In this document: positions 13,045-20,384 of the stretch, in pieces | Layout: each line of letters opens with the position of its first letter | Position numbering within the stretch: the stretch's first letter is position 1 | NCBI GenBank assembly: GCA_937960715.1 | Contig: CALGOO010000141.1 | Span: 1-25,411 of the forward strand | Reading direction: 5' to 3' | DNA: 25,411 bases | Origin: an uncultured Candidatus Competibacteraceae bacterium | Lineage (GTDB): Bacteria; Pseudomonadota; Gammaproteobacteria; Competibacterales; Competibacteraceae | Position numbers and translations under genes: made by a program | Notes under the pieces: model-generated | Seen by the model: only the letters and a program-made list of their open reading frames with translations | Database searches by the model: none | Told to the model about the DNA's origin: nothing

Positions 13045-15312
13045 TCAAGCCGGTTCGTGGACGATTTCGCCCAGGCCCGCGCGCCGCAGGGCGTCGTCGA
13101 GCAACTGACGGACCTGGCGGGCGGTGTCCAGCGCCAACGCTTGCCGGGACAGCTCGCAAGCTTCATCCCGGCTGAAGCTGCGGATGGCCCATTTGACCCG
13201 CGGCACGCTGACGGTGCTGGCGCTCAAACTGTCCACCCCCATCCCCAGCAACAGTACGGCGGCGCCGGGATCGGCCGCCAGTTCCCCGCACAGATTCACC
13301 GGCCGACCGGCGCGGCGCCCGCTTTCAAGGATGTGGGCGATGGTTTTCAGCATCGCCGGGTGCAGGCTGTCGTACAGAGCGGCGACCCGGGCGTTGTCGC
13401 GGTCCACCGCCAGCAGGTATTGGGTCAGGTCGTTGGTGCCCACCGAGAGATAATCCACTCGTCGGGCCAATTGCTCGGCCTGCCAGGCAGCGGAGGGCAC
13501 TTCGATCATCACCCCGACTTGCGGGGGGGTCGTGGCGTGACCATCCTCGCGCAATTCCCGGTCGGCGCGCGCCAGCAGCCGCAATGCCTCGTCCACTTCC
13601 TCCACGGTGGTGATCATCGGGAACAGGATTCGTAGATTGCCCAGCCCGGCGTTGGCTCGCAGCATGGCGCGCAATTGGGTCAGGAAAATGTCCGGGTGAT
13701 CCAGGGTGAAGCGCATCCCGCGCCAGCCCAGGAACGGATTGTTTTCCTCGATGGCGAAGTACGGCAGGGTCTTGTCGCCGCCGATGTCCAGGGTGCGCAT
13801 CACCACCGGCCGGGGCGCGAAGGCGGCGAGCATCGGTCGGTAAAGCTGAAGTTGCTCTTCCTCGCTGGGAAACGATTCGCGCACCATGAAGGCGAATTCG
13901 GTGCGGTACAGGCCGATGCCCTCGGCGCCGACCGCGCGGGCGGCGGCGATATCGGTGGGCAAGCCGGCCTTGGCGTAGAGCGGAATCGGGTAGCCGTCCC
14001 GGGTTTCGGCGGGCAGGTCGCGCAGTTCGCCCAGTTCGGCGGACAGTTCGGCGTCGGCGGTCATCAGCCGCTGGTACTCGACGCGGGTGGTCGGGTCCGG
14101 GTTGAGGTAAACGTGGCCCCGATAACCGTCCACGATGATCTCGCCGCCCTCGAACCGGCCCAGCGGCCGGTCGCCCAGGCCCATCACCGCCGGAATACCC
14201 ATGGCTCGCGCCAGCAGGGCAACATGGGACAGAGCCGAGCCGCGCAGGCAGACGATACCAGCCAATTGTTCCGGTGGCACCGCCGCCAGATGCGCCACGC
14301 TCATCTCCTCGGCCACCAACACGCACCGGTCGGTTGCCGGCTCCAAGGAAAGGTGGGGGGCAGCGCGCAGACAATGCAGCACCCGCCGGCCCAGGTCGTG
14401 GATATCCTCGGCCCGGGCGCTGAGATAAGGATCCTCAGCTTGCTCCAACAATCGAACCCGGGCCAGCACGGCATCGCGCCAAGCGGCCGGCGCCCAGTGT
14501 CCGGCCCGAATGCTGGCAAGCGCGTCCTCAATCAGGCTATCGCTGCCGAGCAGCATCCGGTGGACCGTGAACAGCGCCTGCTCGGTGGGTGGCAGCAGCG
14601 GTGCCAGCCGGTCGCTGGCCACGCGCAACTCCTCCTCGACGGCGGCGATGGCGGCGCGGAGGGCCGCTTCCTCGGTGGCGAGGTTTCCAGCCGGACGATC
14701 CGGTACGTCGTCGAGGTCGGCCAGCAGATGAGGCACGGTGACGATCCCCATCGCCACGCCCGGAGCACCGGATACGCCACGCAGGGCGCGGGCTCCGGTA
14801 GTCAGCGGGTTGAGCAGTTCCTGGGTGGCGCCGCTGAGAATGGCGTGATTGAGGATGCTGGCCAGCTGCGCGGCGATGGTGACCAGAAAATCCACTTCGT
14901 CCGGCTGGAACTGACGCACGGCGACATCCTGGACCAACAGCACGCCCAGCACCCGACGGTATTGGATCAGCGGGACGCCCAGGAAAGCATGGTAAGCCTC
15001 CTCGCAGACCTCGCACACCGGGCGGAAGCGGGGATGGCGCGGCGCGTCCTCCAGATTGATCGGTTCCTGGCGTTCGGCGACCAGACCGACCAGTCCTTCC
15101 CCATGGTTGAGCCGGACCTGGCCGACCGCCTGGGGATTCAGGCCGACGGTGGCCATCAGCACATGGTTCCGATTGTCCTCGTCGGCCAGATAAACGGTGC
15201 AGGCCGCCACCCGCATCGTGTCCCGAATCCGATTGACCGTGATCGCCAGCGCGCTGGGCAAGTCCGGCGCGGCGTTGACTTCTTGGACGATACGGCGCAG
15301 GGTTTTGAGCAT
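13045..15312 (-). CDS. ptsP: Phosphoenolpyruvate-protein phosphotransferase PtsP (enzyme I of nitrogen PTS)
   Basis: This 755-residue cytosolic enzyme takes phosphate from PEP and passes it to NPr, starting the regulatory PTS-Ntr chain. Residues ~1-160 are a GAF domain, which in the family senses glutamine/2-oxoglutarate status. After a linker the enzyme I part begins at ~178 (LRGVSGAPGVAMG). The phosphorylated histidine is H363 in GSALSHVALLARAMGIPAV. The PEP-binding barrel carries the GLYRTEFAFM, RTLDIGGDK and GTNDLTQY motifs and the C-terminal CGELAADP cysteine loop. The start at 15312 has ggaaggaa upstream on the minus strand. The E. coli neighbour rppH is absent; a divergent fieF lies upstream instead. 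No ptsN or NPr gene is visible here. Confidence 0.96.
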   Translation of the reverse strand: MLKTLRRIVQEVNAAPDLPSALAITVNRIRDTMRVAACTVYLADEDNRNHVLMATVGLNPQAVGQVRLNHGEGLVGLVAERQEPINLEDAPRHPRFRPVCEVCEEAYHAFLGVPLIQYRRVLGVLLVQDVAVRQFQPDEVDFLVTIAAQLASILNHAILSGATQELLNPLTTGARALRGVSGAPGVAMGIVTVPHLLADLDDVPDRPAGNLATEEAALRAAIAAVEEELRVASDRLAPLLPPTEQALFTVHRMLLGSDSLIEDALASIRAGHWAPAAWRDAVLARVRLLEQAEDPYLSARAEDIHDLGRRVLHCLRAAPHLSLEPATDRCVLVAEEMSVAHLAAVPPEQLAGIVCLRGSALSHVALLARAMGIPAVMGLGDRPLGRFEGGEIIVDGYRGHVYLNPDPTTRVEYQRLMTADAELSAELGELRDLPAETRDGYPIPLYAKAGLPTDIAAARAVGAEGIGLYRTEFAFMVRESFPSEEEQLQLYRPMLAAFAPRPVVMRTLDIGGDKTLPYFAIEENNPFLGWRGMRFTLDHPDIFLTQLRAMLRANAGLGNLRILFPMITTVEEVDEALRLLARADRELREDGHATTPPQVGVMIEVPSAAWQAEQLARRVDYLSVGTNDLTQYLLAVDRDNARVAALYDSLHPAMLKTIAHILESGRRAGRPVNLCGELAADPGAAVLLLGMGVDSLSASTVSVPRVKWAIRSFSRDEACELSRQALALDTARQVRQLLDDALRRAGLGEIVHEPA

Positions 15313-15483
15313 GAAGCGAGATTCCTTCCATCTGGAAATTTTTTGAAGCGTAAGGCAAGCCATCATCCCGATGAGGGGTAATAGCGCCGAATAACGCAAC
15401 GCGATCGGCAAGTGGTGCATGGTGGCTACTTGGGCGGCCTCGATCAGTGGATACAGGTTAGGGCGGCCCTTCGCCCAATGGTT

Positions 15484-15521
15484 CGTCCGGCATGACGGAC
15501 GGAAGCCAAGTAGAATATAAC
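15484..15521 (+). promoter_or_regulatory. Putative promoter/operator upstream of fieF
   Basis: cgtccg-gcatga-cggacg (15484-15501) is a perfect 6-bp inverted repeat placed just before an AT-rich tagaatataac (15511-15521) that could serve as -10. No good -35 is seen. The fieF start is 32 bases further on. A second long-range pair, ctacttgg (15426-15433) and ccaagtag (15506-15513), overlaps the -10. The ~240-base intergenic region also holds the ptsP promoter, which I could not place. Confidence 0.3.
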
Positions 15522-15552
15522 GACTCCAAGTTACCTCAAGAAGAAGCAAGGT

Positions 15553-16473
15553 ATGAGCGGTCCAACTCAGTTGACCAATGACCCGGCGCGGGTCGGTCGT
15601 CTGTTGCGGTTGGCGACCTACGCCTCGGTGACCACCGCCACGGTATTGATCGCCGGCAAGCTGGCGGCGGCGCTGATGACCGGATCGGTCAGCGTGCTGG
15701 CCTCGCTGGTGGATTCGATGATGGACGTAGCGGCGTCCCTGATCAATCTGCTGGCGGTACATTATTCCCTGCAACCGCCCGACCGCGAGCACCGGTTCGG
15801 CCATGGCAAGGCCGAGCCACTGGCCGGTCTGGTCCAGGCGGCGTTTATCGCCGGCTCGGCGGCGTTCCTGATCCTGCACGCGGTGGATCGGTTGCTGCAC
15901 CCACAACCGCTGAACGACGCTCTGATCGGTGTTGGCATGTTGCTGTTCTCCATCGTCGCCACGGTGGTGCTGCTGGCGTTTCAGCATCATGTGATCCGCC
16001 GCACCCAGTCGACGGCGATTCGGGCCGACGCGCTGCATTACGCCACCGACCTGCTGACCAACGCCGCCACCATTCTGGCGCTGGGCCTGGCGATGTTGGG
16101 CTGGCCGTTCGCCGATCCGGTTTTCGCCATCGGCATCGCGCTGTACATTCTCTACAGCGCCGGCCACATCGGCCACGAGGCGGTGCAATTGCTGATGGAT
16201 CACGAACTGCCGCCCGAAGTCCAGGCGCGCGTCAAGGAGATCGTGCACAGGCACGGGCAGGCGCGCGGGGTTCACGATGTTCGGACCCGCCGTTCGGGAC
16301 AAACCTACTTCATTCAGTTGCATCTGATGCTGGACGACCAGATGCCTCTGGTGGAGGCGCACCGGATCGCCGACGAGGTGGAAGCAGCGATCGTGGCGGC
16401 TTTTCCCAACGCGGACGTGCTGATTCACGAGGACCCGGCCAGCGAGCCACCGCCGCGACCGTTGCCGGCATAG
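15553..16473 (+). CDS. fieF: Cation diffusion facilitator family exporter (FieF/YiiP type)
   Basis: This 306-residue inner-membrane antiporter would export Zn2+/Fe2+/Cd2+-type divalent metals in exchange for protons. Six helices are visible between residues ~22 and 200. The transport metal site is intact: D54 and D58 (VDSMMD) and H162 and D166 (HYATD), matching D45, D49, H153 and D157 of E. coli YiiP. HRFGHGKAEPLA follows helix 2. The cytoplasmic domain (~205-295) has the histidines and acidic residues expected of the dimeric metal-binding fold. The ATG at 15553 is preceded by aagcaagg. It is divergent from ptsP and is followed by tRNA-Ser on the other strand. Confidence 0.93.
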   Translation: MSGPTQLTNDPARVGRLLRLATYASVTTATVLIAGKLAAALMTGSVSVLASLVDSMMDVAASLINLLAVHYSLQPPDREHRFGHGKAEPLAGLVQAAFIAGSAAFLILHAVDRLLHPQPLNDALIGVGMLLFSIVATVVLLAFQHHVIRRTQSTAIRADALHYATDLLTNAATILALGLAMLGWPFADPVFAIGIALYILYSAGHIGHEAVQLLMDHELPPEVQARVKEIVHRHGQARGVHDVRTRRSGQTYFIQLHLMLDDQMPLVEAHRIADEVEAAIVAAFPNADVLIHEDPASEPPPRPLPA

Positions 16474-16530
16474 CGCGTGGGCAGCTTGGAAGTGGAAACC
16501 GGTGGTGGGAAGGCGGGGTGTGATGAGAAG

Positions 16531-16618
16531 TGGCGGAGAGGGTGGGATTCGAACCCACGGACCCTCGCGGGTCAACGGTTTTCAAGACCGTCGCAATCGA
16601 CCGCTCTGCCACCTCTCC
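16531..16618 (-). tRNA. tRNA-Ser (anticodon UGA)
   Basis: Read on the minus strand, the gene begins GGAGAGGTGGCAGAGCGG, and the acceptor stem GGAGAGG pairs with CCTCTCC. The anticodon arm ACGGTCTTGAAAACCGT presents TGA (plus positions 16582-16584). A long variable arm (TTGACCC-GCGA-GGGTC) is typical of serine tRNA, and GGTTCGAATCC forms the T arm. The discriminator is G and the CCA is encoded (16531-16533). Length is 88 bases. It decodes UCA-family serine codons. Confidence 0.97.
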
Positions 16619-16630
16619 GAATGGCGTTGG

Positions 16631-16636
16631 ATTGTA
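16631..16636 (-). promoter_or_regulatory. Possible -10 element of the tRNA-Ser promoter
   Basis: The minus strand reads TACAAT here, ending 12 bases before the mature tRNA 5' end. No convincing -35 lies 16-18 bases upstream. Co-transcription from the secreted-protein gene is an alternative. Confidence 0.35.
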
Positions 16637-16654
16637 GCCGGCCCTCCCTGGCCA

Positions 16655-16674
16655 CGCCAGCTTCAGGGCTGGCG
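16655..16674 (-). terminator. Hairpin just after the secreted-protein stop
   Basis: cgccagc (16655-16661) and gctggcg (16668-16674) make a perfect 7-bp stem with a 6-base loop. It starts two bases past the TAA of the upstream minus-strand gene. No T-tract follows, so it may be a weak or Rho-assisted terminator separating that gene from tRNA-Ser. Confidence 0.45.
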
Positions 16675-16676
16675 AA

Positions 16677-17522
16677 TTAGCGCTGGAGTTGAAGCGGTTG
16701 ATAGGTCCCGACGGGCGGTTCCGCGCCTTCGGCAGTAGCTGCGGGGAGCATGGGGAAGATGGCCATCGGCGTTGCCTCGGTGTCCGCCTGAAGGGGAGTC
16801 GCCTCGGCGGAAGACGGGCAAGAGACCGTTCCGAACTTGTTGACCAGCGAATTGCCTTCGACATCGAGCTGGAACCGGTAACAGCCGTTGGCGGCCATGG
16901 TAACCGATCCCGACCCTGAAGAGTTGCCACAGGCGGAAGAGGCTTGAGCGGTGAAATTCTTGGTGCCGGGCGTGGTGCTGGCGAAGCTTTCGACCGAGGA
17001 AGCACCGGTGCAGGAATTGGATACGGATTGCCTGGTGACTCCGTCGACCGTTACTGAGTAGGTGCTGGTAAACACTTGGCCACTGCTGTTCCTGCAGCAA
17101 GTATTGTTGTAGGAGTTCCACCGCGCGGTTCCCCCGCCCCCGCCCCCGCCGGGATTGATGGCCCCCGCGAAGCTGATGTTCCCCTGGACGAAGACTTGCA
17201 GGATGATGGTGCCGTTGGCCTCGGTGGGTAAATTGGTCAAGTCGAATTTACCAAACGGCAGACTGGCCGTGCCGCCCTCGCAGCGCAGCGACCCCGCCCC
17301 GCAGGTGAACATGCAGCGGCCACTGGCCAGCGCCAGGGCGCAGGCGGCATTTCCCTGCGAGTCCAGCGCCGTTCCGGTGATCCGATAGAGGCCGCCGCCC
17401 AGCGCCGTCACGGATTCCACGGTGGCGCCCGCCTGTTGCGCCAGCACGGGTGTCGTTGTGGCGAGGAGCATTAAGGGAGCGATGAATAGCTTTGCCGATG
17501 CGCCGACAGTTCGGTAAGACAT
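16677..17522 (-). CDS. Secreted Cys-rich protein of unknown function with a Gly linker
   Basis: This 281-residue protein has a clear signal peptide (KLFIAPLMLLATTTPVLA, cleavage before QQAG near residue 28). The start at 17522 has gagagg upstream. The first half (~30-120) is a beta-rich region with four cysteines (CALALASGRC, FTCGAGSLRC). NPGGGGGGG follows near 125-133, then a second half with CC, SNSCTG, SACGN, NGCYRF and VSCPSS cysteines, so periplasmic or extracellular disulfides are likely. The C-terminal ~40 residues are acidic/Ala/Pro-rich and look disordered. I do not recognise a family, and there is no IPTL- or PEP-CTERM anchor. The gene stands alone, divergent from the glycosyltransferase pair. 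Confidence 0.75.
   Translation of the reverse strand: MSYRTVGASAKLFIAPLMLLATTTPVLAQQAGATVESVTALGGGLYRITGTALDSQGNAACALALASGRCMFTCGAGSLRCEGGTASLPFGKFDLTNLPTEANGTIILQVFVQGNISFAGAINPGGGGGGGTARWNSYNNTCCRNSSGQVFTSTYSVTVDGVTRQSVSNSCTGASSVESFASTTPGTKNFTAQASSACGNSSGSGSVTMAANGCYRFQLDVEGNSLVNKFGTVSCPSSAEATPLQADTEATPMAIFPMLPAATAEGAEPPVGTYQPLQLQR
17131..17148. repeat. CCCCCG hexanucleotide repeat (three units)
   Basis: Three perfect tandem CCCCCG units inside the secreted-protein gene encode its Gly-rich linker on the minus strand. Slippage by one unit would keep the frame and change linker length by two residues. Confidence 0.7.
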
Positions 17523-17613
17523 GGTTCCTCTCCTGTTTTGAGATGGAATTAAGAAAATAACGACCTGATCCCGATGCCTTCCGTGGACTCCTAAAAACTC
17601 TTTCTTATGAGAG

Positions 17614-17619
17614 TATAAT
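17614..17619 (+). promoter_or_regulatory. Consensus -10 (TATAAT) upstream of the glycosyltransferase operon
   Basis: A perfect TATAAT lies in an unusually AT-rich stretch (17523-17640) between two divergent genes, about 98 bases before the glycosyltransferase start. No good -35 sits at the normal spacing. On the minus strand the same stretch offers TATACT, so it could also serve the secreted-protein gene. Confidence 0.4.
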
Positions 17620-17716
17620 CGCAAAAAATCATCTCTCCGTCACGCGGACCCGCGAAGCGCGCGCTCGCTGGACCAAGGGCGCATCCAGGCATTGAAATTA
17701 GATAACGCAATGACAA

Positions 17717-18988
17717 ATGGTGGAATTTAACCCGGAAGCGCCTGTTGACATCGTAATCCCGGTCTATCAGGGATTGGCGGTTACCCGTCGCTGTCTGGAT
17801 AGCGTGTTCAGCCACCGGCAACGATGCCCTCATGAAGTCATCGTCATCGACGACGCCAGTCCGGAGCCGGAACTGACGGATTATCTGAACGAACTGGCCG
17901 AAACCGGGCGTCTCACCCTGCTGCGCAATTCCGCCAATCAAGGCTTTGTGGTGACCGCCAACCGCGGTCTGGCCCTGCACCCGGATCGTGACGTGGTGTT
18001 GCTCAACAGCGATACCGAGGTCAACGGCGACTGGCTGGATCGGCTGGCGCGCTGTGCCTATGCCGACGCCACGACCGGGACGGTCACGCCGTTTTCCAAT
18101 AACGCCACCATCTGCAGTTACCCGCGCTTCTGCGAGATCAACGAACTGCCGCCTGGGCTGTCGCTGGCGGCGACCGATGCCCTGTTCCAGCGCGTCAACG
18201 CCGGGCGCTGGCTGGAAATTCCCACGGCGGTCGGTTTCTGCATGTATATCCGCCGCGATTGCCTGCGCGCGGTCGGCGGCTTCGACGAGCACACCTTCGG
18301 ATCGGGATACGGCGAGGAAAACGATTTTTGCATGAGAGCGGCCAAGGCGGGCTGGCGCCACGCGCTCTGCGCGGATACCTACGTCTATCACATCGGCGGC
18401 GTCAGTTTCGGCGAGCGGCAGGATCAACTGCGGACCCAGGCCAGAGCGGCCCTGACCGCGTTGCATCCCGATTATGATGACCGGATCCGGGCTTTCGCCT
18501 GGCGGGATCCCGCCAAGCCCTTGCGGGTGGCCGTGGACTGGGAGCGCGCGTTGCTGGCGCCCGAACATGCCTTGCACGTTCTGCGCGAGCGCGAGGAATT
18601 GCTCGCGCGACTGCGGCGAGAGCGCGATGAGGCGCTTGCGCGCGAGCAACGGACCATCGCCACGCTGGAACACGCATTCCGAGCCGCCGAGGCGCTCTTG
18701 TTCCAGACTCGGGACGAATTGCGCCAGCGCGACCAAGTGCTCGCCGAGGCGCAGCGCCATGTCCAGGAGCGGGAAACCGATGTCGCCCTGCTGACGAATC
18801 AGGTGCGCTCGGCACAAGACGATCTGATGCAGGCCATGCGGCAACTTGAAGATTTGCACGAGCGGAATCGTGAACTGGCGGCGGAATTGGAAACGTTGCG
18901 TGCGCGAAACCTTGATCTGACGGCGCAACTCGACGAGATTTTTTCTTCCAGAACCTGGCGCTACACGAAGTTTCTCAGAAAATCATGA
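17717..18988 (+). CDS. Family 2 glycosyltransferase with C-terminal helical region
   Basis: This 423-residue protein has an inverting GT-A domain at residues ~8-255: DIVIPVYQGL (11-20), VIVIDDASPE (41-50), NQGFVVTANRG, the donor/metal motif LLNSDTEV (95-102), GFCMYIRRDCLRAVGGFDE, and GEENDFCMRA, typical of WbbL-like rhamnosyl or related transferases. The sugar is unknown. Residues ~275-408 are almost continuous charged heptad-like helix, probably a coiled coil. The protein ends SSRTWRYTKFLRKS. That tail recurs in the next gene's product. The Shine-Dalgarno at 17717 is poor; an earlier ATG at 17710 stops after six codons. It overlaps the next gene by ATGA. Confidence 0.9.
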   Translation: MVEFNPEAPVDIVIPVYQGLAVTRRCLDSVFSHRQRCPHEVIVIDDASPEPELTDYLNELAETGRLTLLRNSANQGFVVTANRGLALHPDRDVVLLNSDTEVNGDWLDRLARCAYADATTGTVTPFSNNATICSYPRFCEINELPPGLSLAATDALFQRVNAGRWLEIPTAVGFCMYIRRDCLRAVGGFDEHTFGSGYGEENDFCMRAAKAGWRHALCADTYVYHIGGVSFGERQDQLRTQARAALTALHPDYDDRIRAFAWRDPAKPLRVAVDWERALLAPEHALHVLREREELLARLRRERDEALAREQRTIATLEHAFRAAEALLFQTRDELRQRDQVLAEAQRHVQERETDVALLTNQVRSAQDDLMQAMRQLEDLHERNRELAAELETLRARNLDLTAQLDEIFSSRTWRYTKFLRKS

Positions 18989-20163
18989 ATCCAACCATGC
19001 ACTTGTTCACCAGCATCACCGCCAATTATCTGCCCAAGGCGCGGGTGCTGGCCCAGTCAGCCAAGCGCCAGACGGCCGATATCCGCTTTCATCTGTTGTT
19101 GTGCGACGACTATCCACCGGAAGCCGATCCCAACGCCGAGCCGTTCAACTCGATCATCAACGTAACGGAGCTACCAATTCCAGATCAAGAAGCCTGGTTG
19201 TTCGGCCACACCGTGGTGGAGATGTGCACCGCAGTCAAGGCGCTTGGCTTTCTGGAAATCGCGCGTCGGTTCGCCGCCGAAAAAATCTTCTACTTCGATC
19301 CGGACATCGTGATCTTGTCCGGCCTCGATGAACTGATCGAACGACTGGACCAGCGCAGCATTCTGTTGACGCCTCACTTGAGCGAACCGGAGCAGGGGTT
19401 GGACGCGATCGTGGACAACGAAATCGCCAGCCTAAAGCACGGAGTATTCAATCTGGGTTTCCTTGGCGTGCGAACCAGCGCCGAAGGGTTGCGTTTCCTG
19501 AACTGGTGGGCCGAACGACTGCATCATTTCTGCCACGACGACATCGCCGGCGGGTTGTTCACCGACCAGCGCTGGCTGGACCTGGCTCCCGTCTTCTTCG
19601 AGGATATCGCCATCCTGCGCGAGCCGATTTACAACGTCGCCACCTGGAACCTTACCCACCGTCCGGTCGCGGGCTCGCTGGAACGGGGTTTCACCATCAA
19701 CGGCGAGCCACTCAGCTTCTACCATTTCTCCGGCTTCGACAGCGGCGCCCAGGAAGTCATGCTGAAGAAGTACGCCGCCACCGATTCGGTGTTGTTCGAC
19801 CTGCGCCGCTGGTACATCGCCGAATGCCAGCGCCTGGGCCAGGAGGAACTGGGCAGTCGCCGTTGTCGCTACGACACCTTCGACAACGGCGAACGTATTG
19901 CCCGGGCACAGCGGATTCTCTACCGCTCCCGCCTGGATTTGCAGCGGGCCTTTCCCCATCCCTTCCGGGCCGAGGGTCATTCCTATTACCATTGGCACCA
20001 GCTCAATACCAAGAGTGCCGATGCGAGCGACGAGGTGTTGGAAACCGAGGCGACGTTGCGCGCTCAATTGAGCGATGCCCGTCGCGAACTGGACTTGATC
20101 CAGCGCTCCCGCAGTTGGCGGCTGGCTCGGACGTTCGCCCGGTTGCGCAATCTGTTTCGCTAG
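18985..20163 (+). CDS. Glycosyltransferase-like protein (GT-A fold, DPD motif)
   Basis: This 392-residue protein starts within the stop codon of the preceding gene (ATGA, 18985-18988). FTSITANYLPKARVLAQS at the start, KIFYFDPDIVI with D105-P-D107, and later LKHGVFNLGFLGVR resemble nucleotide-sugar-binding transferases of the GT8-like GT-A type. The donor and acceptor are unknown. After the catalytic region a short helix (~350-373) leads to SRSWRLARTF near residue 375, matching the Ser-x-Ser/Thr-Trp-Arg tail of the upstream protein. The two enzymes probably act in one surface-glycan or protein-glycosylation pathway and may share a docking partner through this tail. Confidence 0.85.
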   Translation: MNPTMHLFTSITANYLPKARVLAQSAKRQTADIRFHLLLCDDYPPEADPNAEPFNSIINVTELPIPDQEAWLFGHTVVEMCTAVKALGFLEIARRFAAEKIFYFDPDIVILSGLDELIERLDQRSILLTPHLSEPEQGLDAIVDNEIASLKHGVFNLGFLGVRTSAEGLRFLNWWAERLHHFCHDDIAGGLFTDQRWLDLAPVFFEDIAILREPIYNVATWNLTHRPVAGSLERGFTINGEPLSFYHFSGFDSGAQEVMLKKYAATDSVLFDLRRWYIAECQRLGQEELGSRRCRYDTFDNGERIARAQRILYRSRLDLQRAFPHPFRAEGHSYYHWHQLNTKSADASDEVLETEATLRAQLSDARRELDLIQRSRSWRLARTFARLRNLFR

Positions 20164-20180
20164 CGTCGCTGGTTGACGGG

Positions 20181-20201
20181 CGCCATCGATGCGCGATGGC
20201 G
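20181..20201 (+). terminator. Terminator-like hairpin after the glycosyltransferase pair
   Basis: cgccatcg (20181-20188) and cgatggcg (20194-20201) form a perfect 8-bp stem with a 5-base loop, 18 bases after the stop. No T-tract follows. The remaining bases up to 20384 hold a second GC hairpin (gcgac-ggc-gtcgc around 20323-20335) shortly before the next gene, but no gene. Confidence 0.5.
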
Positions 20202-20384
20202 AAGCAGGATGCCTATTCCAAAAAACAGTATTAAATCAGCGTGATGGCGTCCGAAGCCATGGCCGATGCCAACTAGCCTGGTCGTGGCGCCCTTTCCTAA
20301 AATCCCTAATCATCGCGGGGACGCGACGGCGTCGCCCCGTCTCCTCCAACCCAAAGACGAATCGATAAATCGAAGGAGTGCCCG

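Noticed and set aside
13675..15381. 568-codon plus-strand open frame opposite ptsP
   Set aside because: PtsP is complete and well supported. The antisense translation has no recognisable motif and atypical Gln/Gly/His composition.
15313..16575. Minus-strand in-frame extension upstream of ptsP
   Set aside because: It would add 421 residues of sequence antisense to fieF and tRNA-Ser. The start at 15312 has a good ribosome-binding site and gives the normal PtsP N-terminus.
17131..17148. Possible phase-variable frameshifting tract
   Set aside because: The unit is six bases, so slippage would not change the frame. It was kept only as a linker-length repeat.
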